Assembly: GCF_003989825.1 (NCBI RefSeq)
Contig: NZ_RZHE01000003.1
Location: forward strand, 186,001-250,000
Length of the DNA stretch: 64,000 nucleotides
Direction of reading: 5' to 3'
DNA from: Vreelandella populi
Lineage (GTDB): Bacteria > Pseudomonadota > Gammaproteobacteria > Pseudomonadales > Halomonadaceae
Both the position numbers and the translations under genes were made by a program. The notes under the pieces are model-generated. The model ran no database searches, was not told where the DNA came from, and saw only the letters and a list, made by a program, of their open reading frames with translations. Positions 51,274 to 61,495 of this stretch are shown here, in pieces; within the stretch, counting starts at the first letter, position 1; each line of letters starts with the position of its first letter.

Positions 51274-51834
51274 TTAACGCGCCAGCAACAACAGGTCAGT
51301 CGCCAGATAGTGGGCGGCCGCATCACGTAAATTATTCAATAACCCCTGGCGTGACAAATGAGGCTCATGCAGTGCCAGCAAACGCTGCGGCCCGCCATTT
51401 TCACGCGCCTCCCGCAATACGCGGTACATTTGCGAAAAAGCCTGTGCATCGCTGTTAATCCACAGCGCCCAGCGGGTATGTTGAGCGCTTAACCGGGCAA
51501 GATCAGGACCCGCCACGTTCACCAGGTGGATATCCCAATCATCGGGGCTGCCTGCCCAGGTTCGGCCAAGCTCGGACCACTGCACCAACCGGCTTTTTAC
51601 CCGGCTAACCGCCTGCACGCCGTGCCCCGTGACGCCGATAATAAATAACGGTTTTTTTAGCGCTTGCCGGGCTGGCGCTGGCACCTGGGCCGCAGGCGTC
51701 CACTCAGGTTGAAGGGGCGCAGCGCTGGCTGGCTCGGCGTCCAATAGCCCGGAAGCGTCATCAGCGGTGTATGCGTGTTTCAACCGTTGGGCATCGGCCC
51801 ACTGACGTAGCCCGGCGGCCTGATCCTGACTCAT
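51274..51834 (-). CDS. FlhG/FleN-like protein with DQAxxLR motif but no Walker A
   Basis: 186 residues in the flhG position, overlapping the end of flhF by 4 nt. Residues 4-10 are DQAAGLR, an exact match to the DQAxxLR element with which FlhG stimulates the FlhF GTPase. A proline/alanine linker follows (about 31-58). Then IIGVTGHGVQAVSR (65-78) stands where MinD/FlhG ATPases have VTGGKGGVGKT; the lysines and GKT are gone. The C-terminal half (DDWDIHLVNVAGPDLARLSA onward) can be aligned by eye with the FlhG segment around DxxIVDTAAGIS. About 100 residues of the ATPase core are missing. It is probably a non-catalytic FlhF regulator. Function is inferred. Confidence 0.7.
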   Translation of the reverse strand: MSQDQAAGLRQWADAQRLKHAYTADDASGLLDAEPASAAPLQPEWTPAAQVPAPARQALKKPLFIIGVTGHGVQAVSRVKSRLVQWSELGRTWAGSPDDWDIHLVNVAGPDLARLSAQHTRWALWINSDAQAFSQMYRVLREARENGGPQRLLALHEPHLSRQGLLNNLRDAAAHYLATDLLLLAR

Positions 51835-53996
51835 ACGCCCACCTCTCGGCTGATGCTACCGAGCTGGCGAATCGCATCGCGAGCCATAAAAGCATAGACC
51901 AGCGCATCTAGCATGGCCGTATCACGGCGCTTGCGTCGCGTACCCAGAAGACTTAGCAGATCCGTGCGCAGGGCAAGGGCTGCCTCGTCATCGGCGATAT
52001 CCAGGTGGCCCACGACAGCGGCAACGCCGCTGGCCATGAGTAGGCGCACCTCAGCGCTAAGATCGCCGCTATCACTCTCCTTGAGCTGCTGCCAGGCGCG
52101 CTTGGTTAACGCCGCAAGCCCTTCACTTTGCAACTGTGTTACCAGCAGTGGCAGTGCTTCGACCCCTTGTTGGGCAGGTGTAAGCCAGTAGCGCCGGGTG
52201 ACCACCTTGGCGTTTTCAGGATCACGGACTTCACCGTACCAGGCGATCAGCTTATCGCCGGCGTCGCCATGCACCTCGGCATAGGCAGTCCATAACTGCA
52301 TGGCCTGACCGCGAAAACGCACGTTAACGTGATGGTTAAGCGTGCTTTCATTAAACAGCCAGCGCAGCGTGGAACGCTCGCCGTGGAAGGATACCCGCTG
52401 CGTCGGTGCCACCAGACTGACCCAGGTCAACTGCTGGTCAGTTAGCCATTGCAGGGTGTCCAATGCAGGCAATACGGGAAGTAGATGCGTGCTGGCGCCG
52501 GTCTTTTCATGCTGCGCTTCCAGGCGGGCCTGCCAACCCGCAGGCTGACGATGCTGTAGACCGGGCAGCGCCAGCCAGGCGCCCTGCCCGTCGATGCCTA
52601 TATCCGGCATGGCCCAATCACAGCCCCGCTCATTGCGCCGCGCCGCCCAGGCGATACTCTTGGCAGGTAAAGGCTTGGCCAATAGCTCACTCAGCTGAAC
52701 ATCCTGCAATCCGCCGGGCAGCGCGCCGATATCCCATGCCGCTTCAAGGGCAGCAAAGCCGGCAACCCGCCGGCGCAACCGTATGAGCAGCGATGATAGA
52801 CGCCGCCCTTGGCCCAGCACGTCTCGTGACCAGCGTGGCATGCTGATCGGCGCGGCAAGCGTTGCGTGACCGGTTACCGACGCCTGGGTTTCCAGTGCCT
52901 GATTGATCAACATTTCAGGCACCGCGACACTCATGTCTTCCGGCACCTGCTGGCCATGAGAGCTGAACAGCACACGCATACCATGGCGGATAACGATATC
53001 CAGTACGGGGGCCAGGCGGCCTGCTTCGTCCTGTTTGGTGATGATGCAATCATTAAGCTCAGCGCCTGCGGCGCGTGCGGCCTGGCGATAGCGAAGCACT
53101 ACTTCTTCGAGGGTTTCCGGTTGGCTGGCAGCGTTAAGCAACAGCACTAAGCGCACGGAGGAATGGCCACCCTGAAGGTGTGCAATCTGCTCAATCACAC
53201 GCTGGTCGCGCTGGCTCATGCCTACCGTATCAATCATGACCCACTGCTTGCCCTGCAGACGGTTCAGCAAATCATCCACCGGCTGCTCGGCATCGAGTGC
53301 GTACATGGGCGTATCCAGCAGCCGGGCGTAGATTCTTAACTGCTCGTGGGCGCCGATACGAAAGCTATCAGTGGTGACCAGCGCCACAGGGCGTGTGCCG
53401 TGGCGCATGACAAAACGGGCTGCCAACTTGGCAGTGGTAGTAGTTTTGCCCACGCCGGTAGGGCCAACGAGGGCCACAATGCCGGTTTGATCGAAAAAGC
53501 TGGCTTCGTCATGCAGTACGCTGAGCCGCTCGGTGAGCTGTTGGCGCAGCCAGGCGAGCGGCAGATCGCTTTTTGCATCAAGTGCCTTGAGCGACTCAGG
53601 CAGCCCGGCGAGCACTTCATCGCCAAGCTCAGCGCTGAAGCCAACGCGGCTCAGCAGCTCGCGCAACTGCTCATAAATCCCGGCTGCTGACGGGGCTGGC
53701 CTTACGGAATGCGCGCTCTGCTGACGGGTCAACAGGGCCCGCATATCCTGCATTTCCCGCAGCAATCGCTCGCTCATGGCCTGCAGCGGGTCAGGCTCTC
53801 TAGCCGGCTCAGGCAAAGGAACAACGGGCGCCGAAGTGGCCTCAACAGACGTGAGCGCCTCATCGGCCATGGCCAGAATCTCAACGCCCTCGTCAATGCG
53901 CCGATTGGCTAGAATCAGGGCGTCATCTCCCAGGTTTTCGCGTACCTGGCGCATGACATCGCGACTGTTTGCTCCAACAAAACGCCTAACGCTCAT
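51831..53996 (-). CDS. flhF: Flagellar SRP-like GTPase FlhF with long C-terminal extension
   Basis: SRP-family GTPase that sets the place and number of flagella. The start MSVRRFVGANSRDVMRQVRE and the B domain (1-100) are typical. The NG domain has G1 GPTGVGKTTTTAKLA (178-192), TDSFRIGAHEQL (209-220), G3 DTVGMSQRD (256-264) and G4 TKQDEAG (320-326). The conserved part ends near residue 375. Known FlhF proteins are about 370-500 residues; this one is 721. Its last ~345 residues (376-721) are soluble, tryptophan-rich and unrecognised. They are not a second GTPase and have no membrane helix. Overlaps the flhG-like gene by 4 nt. Confidence 0.92.
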   Translation of the reverse strand: MSVRRFVGANSRDVMRQVRENLGDDALILANRRIDEGVEILAMADEALTSVEATSAPVVPLPEPAREPDPLQAMSERLLREMQDMRALLTRQQSAHSVRPAPSAAGIYEQLRELLSRVGFSAELGDEVLAGLPESLKALDAKSDLPLAWLRQQLTERLSVLHDEASFFDQTGIVALVGPTGVGKTTTTAKLAARFVMRHGTRPVALVTTDSFRIGAHEQLRIYARLLDTPMYALDAEQPVDDLLNRLQGKQWVMIDTVGMSQRDQRVIEQIAHLQGGHSSVRLVLLLNAASQPETLEEVVLRYRQAARAAGAELNDCIITKQDEAGRLAPVLDIVIRHGMRVLFSSHGQQVPEDMSVAVPEMLINQALETQASVTGHATLAAPISMPRWSRDVLGQGRRLSSLLIRLRRRVAGFAALEAAWDIGALPGGLQDVQLSELLAKPLPAKSIAWAARRNERGCDWAMPDIGIDGQGAWLALPGLQHRQPAGWQARLEAQHEKTGASTHLLPVLPALDTLQWLTDQQLTWVSLVAPTQRVSFHGERSTLRWLFNESTLNHHVNVRFRGQAMQLWTAYAEVHGDAGDKLIAWYGEVRDPENAKVVTRRYWLTPAQQGVEALPLLVTQLQSEGLAALTKRAWQQLKESDSGDLSAEVRLLMASGVAAVVGHLDIADDEAALALRTDLLSLLGTRRKRRDTAMLDALVYAFMARDAIRQLGSISREVGV

Positions 53997-54047
53997 GGCT
54001 TACCTTTTGTCTGTCAACATTGCCGGTGCGTTTATGTACAGCGATCA

Positions 54048-56135
54048 TTAGCGCCCTCCCACCGACGTCGTTACGCGCAAGGTGCGGTCATCCGGAATCT
54101 CTGCTTGCGACATCACGACCATATGCCGTAACCGGCGGCGCAAAAAGCGCGACAATACACCCCGCAGGGAGTGTTGAACCACCAGTACCGGTGCTTCACC
54201 GCTACCCTCATGCTGCTCCAGCGCCTGGTGCGCCTGGGTCATCAGGGTGTCCGCCAAACCAGGCTCCATTGCCCCGTTACCGTTCATGGCCTGCATCAGA
54301 ACCTGCTCAAGCTGTGCATCAAGGCCCATGACATTGAGGGTTTCCTGACCGGCAAACCACTGCTGGGTAATGGCGCGGCCAAGCCCGATACGCACCAGGG
54401 CGGTAAGCTCATTGGGATCTTTCTGCTGGCCAGCATATTCGGCCAGAGTATCCAGAATAGTGCGCATATCACGGATGGAGACATCTTCTTCCAGCAGGTT
54501 TTGCAGGATACGCTGGAGAATGGTCAAAGAAATCGCCTTGGGTACCACTTCTTCTACCAGGGATTTCTGATCTTCACCCAATTTATCGAGCAGCTTCTGA
54601 ACCTCCTGGCGGCCGAGCATCTCCGGCGAATGACGGTGCAGCAAGTGGTTGAGGTGGGTAGCAATCACGGTGCTGGCATCGACCACGGTGTAACCATACA
54701 CCTGGGCGTGCTCACGCTGATTGGTATCAATCCAGACGGCCGGCAGGCCAAAGGCAGGGTCCTGGGTGGCGGTGCCCTGCAGCTCGCCAGATACCTGGCC
54801 GGGGTCAATGGCCAGCCACTTGCCTGGAAGCGCTTCCGCTCGCCCGATTTCAGCACCTTTCATGGAGAGTACATAGGTGTTGGGCGGCAGCTCCAGATTA
54901 TCGCGAATATGTACAACAGGCGGCAGAAAACCGACTTCCTGGGCAAACTTTTTGCGCACACTTTTGATCCGCCCCAGAAGCTCCCCCTTCTGGCGCGAAT
55001 CCACCAGAGGAATCAAACGGTGGCCAACTTCCAGCCCAAGTGTATCCACCAGTTGAACGTCTTCCCAACTGGCCTCGGGGGTTTCCTGGGTCACCGATGG
55101 GGCGGCAGAGATTTCTTCCTGTACCTGGGTCTTCTGCTTGTGACGAATCAAGAACCAAGCCAGACCGCCTAAAAGCGCGGTGAAAATCAGGAATACCAGG
55201 TTAGGCATACCCGGCACCATACCTAACAGCCCCATGACCATGGCGGCCAAAATCAGTACCTGAGGGTTAACGAACAATTGGTTGAGCATCTGCTGACCAA
55301 TATCCTCGCCCTGGTCGGTACTCACCCGAGATACCGTGACACCCGCTGCGGTCGAGATCACTAAAGCCGGAATTTGCGCTACCAGGCCATCGCCTATCGC
55401 CAGCAACATGTAGGTCTGGCCAGCAGCGCCAAAGCTCATATCGTGCTGCAGCATGCCAATCATCAAGCCACCGATGATATTGACCACCATAATCACCAAA
55501 CCGGCAATGGCATCACCGCGTACAAACTTACTTGCACCGTCCATCGAACCAAAGAAATCAGCTTCCTGAGCGACTTCTGCGCGGCGCTTTTTGGCATCCT
55601 CTTCGCCAATTAAGCCAGCGTTCAGGTCGGCATCGATGGCCATCTGCTTACCGGGCATTGCATCCAGTGTAAAGCGCGCACCGACCTCGGCAATACGGCC
55701 AGCACCTTTGGTGATAACCATAAAGTTGATGATGACCAAAATCAGGAAGACCACCAGGCCAACAGCGAAATTACCACCGACCAGGAACGCCCCGAACGCC
55801 TCAATAACTTTACCGGCGGAAGCACCGCCTTGGTGGCCTTCCATTAACACCACACGGGTAGAGGCGACGTTAAGCGATAGGCGCAGCAGGGTAGTGAATA
55901 GCAACACTGCAGGGAAAGCCGCAAAGTCCAGCGGCTTCTGCGTAAACATGCTGACCATTAGCACCATAATGGCCAAGGCAATGTTAAAGGTGAAGAGTAA
56001 ATCGAGCGCAAAAGGGGGCAAGGGCACAATCATCATGCCCAAAATCATCAGGATGAGCAGCGGCCCGACCAGCAGTTTCATGCGCACATCGCTCACCCAG
56101 TCACGCTGACCTATTAGCTGACTAAAACCTTTCAT
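54048..56135 (-). CDS. flhA: Flagellar type III export protein FlhA
   Basis: Large inner-membrane subunit of the flagellar export gate, 695 residues. Eight N-terminal helices (starting at about residue 18) include the FHIPEP-family segments FPAVLLFTTLLRLSLNVAST and AEVGARFTLDAMPGKQMAID. The cytoplasmic ring domain (about 340-695) carries the chaperone-docking region. It overlaps flhB by 4 nt, and 51 nt separate it from flhF. Confidence 0.97.
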   Translation of the reverse strand: MKGFSQLIGQRDWVSDVRMKLLVGPLLILMILGMMIVPLPPFALDLLFTFNIALAIMVLMVSMFTQKPLDFAAFPAVLLFTTLLRLSLNVASTRVVLMEGHQGGASAGKVIEAFGAFLVGGNFAVGLVVFLILVIINFMVITKGAGRIAEVGARFTLDAMPGKQMAIDADLNAGLIGEEDAKKRRAEVAQEADFFGSMDGASKFVRGDAIAGLVIMVVNIIGGLMIGMLQHDMSFGAAGQTYMLLAIGDGLVAQIPALVISTAAGVTVSRVSTDQGEDIGQQMLNQLFVNPQVLILAAMVMGLLGMVPGMPNLVFLIFTALLGGLAWFLIRHKQKTQVQEEISAAPSVTQETPEASWEDVQLVDTLGLEVGHRLIPLVDSRQKGELLGRIKSVRKKFAQEVGFLPPVVHIRDNLELPPNTYVLSMKGAEIGRAEALPGKWLAIDPGQVSGELQGTATQDPAFGLPAVWIDTNQREHAQVYGYTVVDASTVIATHLNHLLHRHSPEMLGRQEVQKLLDKLGEDQKSLVEEVVPKAISLTILQRILQNLLEEDVSIRDMRTILDTLAEYAGQQKDPNELTALVRIGLGRAITQQWFAGQETLNVMGLDAQLEQVLMQAMNGNGAMEPGLADTLMTQAHQALEQHEGSGEAPVLVVQHSLRGVLSRFLRRRLRHMVVMSQAEIPDDRTLRVTTSVGGR

Positions 56136-57301
56136 GGTTGTTGCGCCTCATTACCACCGGCGCCATGCCCGGGGGTTTCCAATTCCGGTGGAACCGGCAG
56201 ATTATCGGGGGTTGGGGGCACCTCGCCTCCTTGTTGAGCAACGTGCTTCAAGCGGTAAGCCCAGGCCATGACCTCGGCCACGGCAGTATAAAGCTCAGCG
56301 GGCACCTCAGCCTCAAGATCCACGTGATGATACAGCGCTCGCGCCAGCGGCGCGGCTTCCAGACGAGGAATCCCTGCTTCCAACCCCAGCTCGCGTATTT
56401 TGGCAGCGACAGCATCGGCCCCCTTGGCGACCAGCCGCGGCGCACCCATGCTGCCCTCCTGATACATCAAAGCCACGGCGTAATGGGTGGGGTTGGTAAT
56501 AATAACGTCCGCCTGAGGGACCTTGCTCATCATTCTGCCCCGTGCCATTGCCTGCTGCTGCTGACGAATTCGTCCTTTCACATGAGGATCGCCCTCTGAC
56601 TCCTTATGCTCGCGCTTCACCTCTTCCTTGCTCATGCGGAGTTTTTTGGCGTTGCTCCATAGCTGAAAGGGGACATCCATCAGAATCACCACAATCAGCG
56701 AAAACACCATCAGTCCGGCGGCCTGTGCGGCCATGTTAAGCGCACTGGCCAAGGCTTGCTGAATGGGCTGGTCCATCAACGACAAAAACTTGCCAACGTT
56801 GAAGTACAAAAATGCCGACGCCACGCTGCCTATCAGGACCGATTTGGCAATCGCCTTGGCAAGCTCAATCAGCGCCTGGGATGAAAAAATACGCTTAACC
56901 CCCGCAACAGGGTTCAGCTTGGAAAGCTTGGGCTGCATGGATTTGGCTGACACAATCCAGCCGCCCAGCAACGCAGGTGAAACCAGGGCAACCACCGTAA
57001 GCAGTAAAAACAGCGGTGTCATAGCGATAAGCGTACGCTGTCCCAGATCCAGCGCATTGGTCAACATGGGTATCTCTTCCATGGCCTGGCGGCGCTCGAA
57101 CAGAAACGCCTGCTCCATGACCATACCTAACTGGTCATAGAGCATCATGCCCATGCTCCACAACCCAATGACGCCACCCAGCAGAAGTAAAAACGTGGTC
57201 AGCTCGCGAGAACGCGGCACCTGCCCTTCCTCGCGGGCTTTGTCCCTACGCCTGGGCGTGGCCTCTTCAGTCTTTTCCTGGTCGCTATCGTTATCTGCCA
57301 T
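56132..57301 (-). CDS. flhB: Flagellar export switch protein FlhB
   Basis: Inner-membrane protein that switches export specificity from rod/hook to filament subunits. The 389-residue product has four membrane helices between about residues 35 and 210, a charged linker, and the autocleavage motif NPTH at 270-273. The proline-rich tail after residue ~365 is variable in the family. It opens the flhBA-flhF segment after a hairpin following cheZ. Confidence 0.97.
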   Translation of the reverse strand: MADNDSDQEKTEEATPRRRDKAREEGQVPRSRELTTFLLLLGGVIGLWSMGMMLYDQLGMVMEQAFLFERRQAMEEIPMLTNALDLGQRTLIAMTPLFLLLTVVALVSPALLGGWIVSAKSMQPKLSKLNPVAGVKRIFSSQALIELAKAIAKSVLIGSVASAFLYFNVGKFLSLMDQPIQQALASALNMAAQAAGLMVFSLIVVILMDVPFQLWSNAKKLRMSKEEVKREHKESEGDPHVKGRIRQQQQAMARGRMMSKVPQADVIITNPTHYAVALMYQEGSMGAPRLVAKGADAVAAKIRELGLEAGIPRLEAAPLARALYHHVDLEAEVPAELYTAVAEVMAWAYRLKHVAQQGGEVPPTPDNLPVPPELETPGHGAGGNEAQQP

Positions 57302-57338
57302 GCTGCCACCCGGCCCGCTTTACGCGGCGCACCATAAA

Positions 57339-57364
57339 TTCAGCCGCCCCAGGGGACGGCTGAA
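57339..57364 (-). terminator. Hairpin between cheZ and flhB
   Basis: Minus strand TTCAGCCG ... CGGCTGAA (8-bp perfect arms with an additional CCCC/GGGG inside), followed by TTTAT. It could act as a weak terminator or attenuator separating chemotaxis from export genes. Confidence 0.4.
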
Positions 57365-57418
57365 CAAAGCGCTTATTTTGCCAGAGGCAGATAATTACAA
57401 AGTCTTAATAACGCCGCA

Positions 57419-58114
57419 TTAAAAGCCTAATTCATCCAATAAGTCGTCTACCTGGTCCTGACCTGTGACGATATCGGGTGCATTATCCTTAATTTGCGGG
57501 CCGTTCAAGAGATCTTCATTACGCCGTGCGTTGTCGTTTTTCCACTGATCTTCCGCCTTGCGCTGCATGGTTTCCCGCACTTGAGCGCCCGGGACGTTGT
57601 CGATCAGCACTTGAACAAGCTGATGTTCGATCTCGCGGATCACATCCATCATCTTTTTGATCACCTGGCCAGTCAGGTCCTGAAAGTCCTGGGCCATCAT
57701 GATCTCTAAAAGTTCCTTATTGGTCGCGGCGGTGATAGTCGGCACGTCGCTCAGGTAAGCACGCGTATCCTTAACCAGTACCTTAGCATCTTCTAGATCC
57801 TTGGGTGCTTCAAACCAGTCAGCCCACTGTTTATCAAGCCCTTCGGCACGCTCGGCCAACTGATCCTGAAGCGGCTGTGCCCGATCAATGGCATTCAGTG
57901 CCCGATCTGCCGCCTGCTCAGTCATGGTGGCTACATAGTGAAGCCGATCCCGGGCATCGGGAATAGCTTCCGCCGCTTTTTCGATCTCTTTGTCCAAACC
58001 CAACTCGCGCATATTGTCACGCAGCATGCGGGTAAGCTTACCGATGCGATGAATTAGATCTTCAGCGGCTTCTTCGGACATTTGGGCAGAGTCGGTCTGC
58101 TCATTCTGACTCAT
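57419..58114 (-). CDS. cheZ: CheY-phosphate phosphatase CheZ
   Basis: Removes the phosphoryl group from CheY to reset the motor signal. The 231-residue helical product has the catalytic segment [18 protein letters not shown], containing the acidic residue and glutamine that act on phospho-CheY, and the C-terminal CheY-binding peptide DDLLDELGF. It lies 42 nt after cheY on the same strand. Confidence 0.96.
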   Translation of the reverse strand: MSQNEQTDSAQMSEEAAEDLIHRIGKLTRMLRDNMRELGLDKEIEKAAEAIPDARDRLHYVATMTEQAADRALNAIDRAQPLQDQLAERAEGLDKQWADWFEAPKDLEDAKVLVKDTRAYLSDVPTITAATNKELLEIMMAQDFQDLTGQVIKKMMDVIREIEHQLVQVLIDNVPGAQVRETMQRKAEDQWKNDNARRNEDLLNGPQIKDNAPDIVTGQDQVDDLLDELGF

Positions 58115-58156
58115 TACGGTGTCTCCTCGCTGACCGGGCCCTTGGGCCCAGCCGCT

Positions 58157-58546
58157 TTATTTACCCATTTTCTCGAAGATTTTATTCAGCTTCTCTTCCA
58201 GGGTAGCGGCAGTAAACGGCTTAACCACATAGCCGTTCGCGCCCGCCTGGGCGGCCGCAATAATGTTCTCTTTCTTGGCTTCGGCAGTCACCATTAGTAC
58301 GGGCAAATGCTTCAGGGCGTCATCCTGGCGAATTTCCTTGAGCATTTCCAAACCGTCCAGATTGGGCATGTTCCAGTCGGAAACAACAAACTCAAAGTTG
58401 CCTGCCCGCAGCTTGTTCAGCGCATCCTGGCCGTCTTCCGCCTCATCGACATTGGTAAAACCCAACTCTTTCAACAGACTGCGTACAATCCGGCGCATGG
58501 TAGGAAAGTCATCGACTACCAGGAAACTCATATTCTTATCGGCCAT
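58157..58546 (-). CDS. cheY: Chemotaxis response regulator CheY
   Basis: Single-domain receiver that, when phosphorylated by CheA, binds the flagellar switch. The 129-residue product has Asp12, Asp13 and phosphoacceptor Asp57 ([12 protein letters not shown]), the switch threonine in MVTAEA (about residue 87) and Lys109 (VVKPF), all at the E. coli positions. Encoded between an MCP gene and cheZ. Confidence 0.98.
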   Translation of the reverse strand: MADKNMSFLVVDDFPTMRRIVRSLLKELGFTNVDEAEDGQDALNKLRAGNFEFVVSDWNMPNLDGLEMLKEIRQDDALKHLPVLMVTAEAKKENIIAAAQAGANGYVVKPFTAATLEEKLNKIFEKMGK

Positions 58547-58599
58547 TGGTCATCCTCTATTTAATGCACGTCACCAGGTGACGAGTTACTCAGTCAGGG

Positions 58600-60297
58600 T
58601 TAAAAGGCTTCCCACTCTTCGTGGTCGCTGTGGCTTGGCGCTGAACGTGTTGCCGGGGCAGCCGGTACGGTTTTCTTAACCGTTTTAGGCAATGACGCCG
58701 GCGCTTTCGTGGGTAAGGAAACGTGCTGAGAGCCTTGCGTGCCCAGTAGCTTGAACACGGCAACCGCTTCTTCCAGACGATTGGCCTGCTCTTCCAGCGA
58801 AGAGGCCGCGGCCGATGCTTCTTGTACCAGGGCAGCATTCTGCTGTGTTACTTGGTCCATCTGACCAATAGCGTGGCTCACCTGCTCGATACCATCGCTC
58901 TGCTCCTGGGAAGCTGCTGAAATCTCATCCATGATGTCGGTCACCCGGCGCACGGCTGTGACTACGTCCGCCATGGTGGTTCCCGCCTGCTCGACCAGGG
59001 TAGAGCCTTGCTTGATCTGGTTGACCGAGGCATCAATCAACGTTCTGATCTCTTTGGCAGCATCGGCACTGCGACTGGCCAGGTTACGCACTTCACCGGC
59101 GACCACGGCAAACCCACGCCCCTGCTCACCAGCACGCGCGGCCTCCACGGAGGCGTTCAAGGCAAGAATATTGGTTTGAAATGCAATGGAGTCGATCACG
59201 CTAGTGATATCGGCCACTTTTTGCGAGCTGCTCGATATGCCGTGCATCGTTTGAACCACCTGATCCACCACCTGACCGCCGTGCTCAGCCGTGGTTGAGG
59301 CGTCCGCCGCCAGCGTACTGGCCTGGCGGGCGTTATCGGCATTCTGTTTTACCGTGGCGGTCATCTCTTCCATGCTGGCCGCGGTCTCTTCAATAGAGGC
59401 TGCCTGTTGTTCGGTGCGCGACGAAAGGTCCGCGTTACCGCTGGCAATTTCCCGGGTGCCATAATGAATTTCCGAGCTGCCTTCACGCACCCGCGTCACT
59501 ATAGTAGTCAAGTTTTGCTGCATGACGGCCATCGCGGTAAACAGGCGGCCAACTTCATTATTGCCCGCCTCCGGCAGCGGCTGGGTTAGATCGGCCTCGG
59601 CGATTTTATTCAAGCGCTTGACCGCATCATTGAGCGGTGCCGTCACCGTTTTTCGCAGGCCTATATAAATCAGCAGCGTAATAAGTAGCGCTACTCCCAC
59701 CGCAATAGCGCCGATCAGTGTGAAGAGCCGGCCCTGTTCCTGCGCGTCAAGACGGATGGTATCGGTGCGCGCAAATGCATAATCAGTGAACGCGGTGGTG
59801 CTTTCAGCCAAGTTTGCAAGCGGCTCGACCAAAGCGTCGCGCAAATCGTTGTAGGTATTGATATCCATCTGTTCAAAACTTTCGTGCTGCTGCCTTACCA
59901 GCGCTACCACCTCACGAAAATTGACAATCAGCTCGGCGCCAAGGACCTCGCCTTGAGACGTGCGTGGCGTTGAAGCAAATTTTTCAAAACGCGTTTCGGC
60001 CCGCCCGATTCGGTTCTCCGCGATCGCTAACTGTTCGTTGGTCTGGCGCATCTGGCCGACCATCATATAATTCGATGCGACTTCCATGGCCAGCATGGCC
60101 TGATTAAGCAATGAGTCCGCTCGGTTAATCTCATTAAGCTGGTCGCCACTGATTCGGCTATAAATAGCCAGATTCTCTTGTGCGTTGCGATCCGATACAA
60201 AACCGATACCCGCTGTCACCACAATAAGCGTTGCAAAGCAGGCCAGCGCCGCTATGACAGTTGCATGAATACTCAGATTGCGCAGTAAACGCGTCAT
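58600..60297 (-). CDS. Methyl-accepting chemotaxis protein
   Basis: Transmembrane chemoreceptor, 565 residues. TM1 lies at about 12-32, followed by a periplasmic four-helix-bundle-type sensor of about 155 residues, TM2 at about 190-212, and HAMP. The signalling hairpin has the conserved tip [20 protein letters not shown] and the following [19 protein letters not shown]. The C-terminal pentapeptide EWEAF resembles the NWETF tether used by CheR and CheB. The ligand is unknown. It sits between cheB and cheY. Confidence 0.95.
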   Translation of the reverse strand: MTRLLRNLSIHATVIAALACFATLIVVTAGIGFVSDRNAQENLAIYSRISGDQLNEINRADSLLNQAMLAMEVASNYMMVGQMRQTNEQLAIAENRIGRAETRFEKFASTPRTSQGEVLGAELIVNFREVVALVRQQHESFEQMDINTYNDLRDALVEPLANLAESTTAFTDYAFARTDTIRLDAQEQGRLFTLIGAIAVGVALLITLLIYIGLRKTVTAPLNDAVKRLNKIAEADLTQPLPEAGNNEVGRLFTAMAVMQQNLTTIVTRVREGSSEIHYGTREIASGNADLSSRTEQQAASIEETAASMEEMTATVKQNADNARQASTLAADASTTAEHGGQVVDQVVQTMHGISSSSQKVADITSVIDSIAFQTNILALNASVEAARAGEQGRGFAVVAGEVRNLASRSADAAKEIRTLIDASVNQIKQGSTLVEQAGTTMADVVTAVRRVTDIMDEISAASQEQSDGIEQVSHAIGQMDQVTQQNAALVQEASAAASSLEEQANRLEEAVAVFKLLGTQGSQHVSLPTKAPASLPKTVKKTVPAAPATRSAPSHSDHEEWEAF

Positions 60298-60338
60298 TAG
60301 ATCATTCCCTCAGCCAAGCATTGTTATAGTAAAAAGGG

Positions 60339-61400
60339 TTATACCCGCTGGGCTCGCCCAGAGGCCGCCACCATGGCCATCAGACGTGCGGGAATATCAT
60401 CAAGAGCCGCAACTTCCACTGCCCCGCCTACCGCAATTGCCTCACGCGGCATGCCGAAAACCACACAAGTGGCTTCATTCTGTGCAATGGTCGGCGCGCC
60501 AGCCTTGCGCATCTCCAGAAGTCCGACAGCGCCATCCTTACCCATGCCGGTCAAGATCACACCGATCGCATTACGCCCGGCATGTTCAGCGGCGGAACGA
60601 AACAACACATCGACGGACGGGCGGTGCCGGTTGACAGGCGGGCCACTATCCAGGCGGGCCACGTAGTTCGCCCCACTGCGCACCAGCTTAAGGTGCTGAT
60701 CACCCGGGGCGATGTAGGCATGCCCGGGCAGTACGCGTTCGCCGTCGGTCGCTTCCTTTACCGTTATGCGACACAGCCGATCCAGCCGCTCAGCAAAGGA
60801 GCGGGTAAAGCCGCCCGGCATATGCTGGGTGATCAAAATAGCCGGCGCGTTGGCAGGCAAGGGTTCAAGCACGGCACGGATCGCTTCGGTACCGCCGGTG
60901 GATGCACCGATAATGATCAGCTTCTCGCTGGAAACCAGCGGGGCTTTTAACTGAGCCGGGGGAGGAGCATTTTTGTGCCGCGCCTGACGCGGACGAGAGC
61001 GCGCAGCCGCACGCAATTTTTCAGCAATTTCGTTGGCGTACTCCATCATCCCATGACGAATACCCAGGCTTGGTTTGGCGACAAAGTCGAGTGCCCCTAG
61101 TTCAAGCGCACGCAGGGTAATTTCCGAGCCGCTCTGGGTCAGCGATGACACCATCAACACCGGCATGGGACGTAAGCGCATCAAACGCTCAAGAAAGTCC
61201 AGGCCGTCCATACGCGGCATTTCAACATCCAGCGTCAGCACGTCGGGATTGTGTTGTTTAATCAAATCCCGGGCAACAAGAGGATCAGGCGCGACAGCAA
61301 CCACTTCCATATCGGGCTGCGAGTTAATAATTTCGGTCAGCAGGTCACGAATAAGTGCCGAATCATCGACACACAACACTTTGATTTTGGCAGCGCTCAA
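60339..61400 (-). CDS. cheB: Chemoreceptor glutamate methylesterase/deamidase CheB
   Basis: Demethylates and deamidates chemoreceptors during adaptation. The 353-residue product starts at TTG 61400, with AGGAGG close upstream; no better start is in frame. The N-terminal receiver has Asp12, Asp13 and Asp58 ([12 protein letters not shown]). The C-terminal esterase has the catalytic serine in [10 protein letters not shown], histidine in [16 protein letters not shown] and aspartate in GMGKDGAVG. It follows cheR after 95 nt. Confidence 0.96.
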   Translation of the reverse strand: MSAAKIKVLCVDDSALIRDLLTEIINSQPDMEVVAVAPDPLVARDLIKQHNPDVLTLDVEMPRMDGLDFLERLMRLRPMPVLMVSSLTQSGSEITLRALELGALDFVAKPSLGIRHGMMEYANEIAEKLRAAARSRPRQARHKNAPPPAQLKAPLVSSEKLIIIGASTGGTEAIRAVLEPLPANAPAILITQHMPGGFTRSFAERLDRLCRITVKEATDGERVLPGHAYIAPGDQHLKLVRSGANYVARLDSGPPVNRHRPSVDVLFRSAAEHAGRNAIGVILTGMGKDGAVGLLEMRKAGAPTIAQNEATCVVFGMPREAIAVGGAVEVAALDDIPARLMAMVAASGRAQRV

Positions 61401-61495
61401 AGCACGCCTCCTCTTGCAATTAACGCTTGATGTGCAGCTTCATGTGCGCGGGCTACCCCGTCTTGAGCGTATGAACAGCACGACAATGGCTTGAA

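Noticed and set aside
51274-51834. Calling the flhG-like gene a pseudogene
   Set aside because: The frame is intact, overlaps flhF by 4 nt as functional operon genes do, and keeps a precise functional motif at its N-terminus. A frameshifted flhG would leave homologous fragments in other frames, which I did not see.
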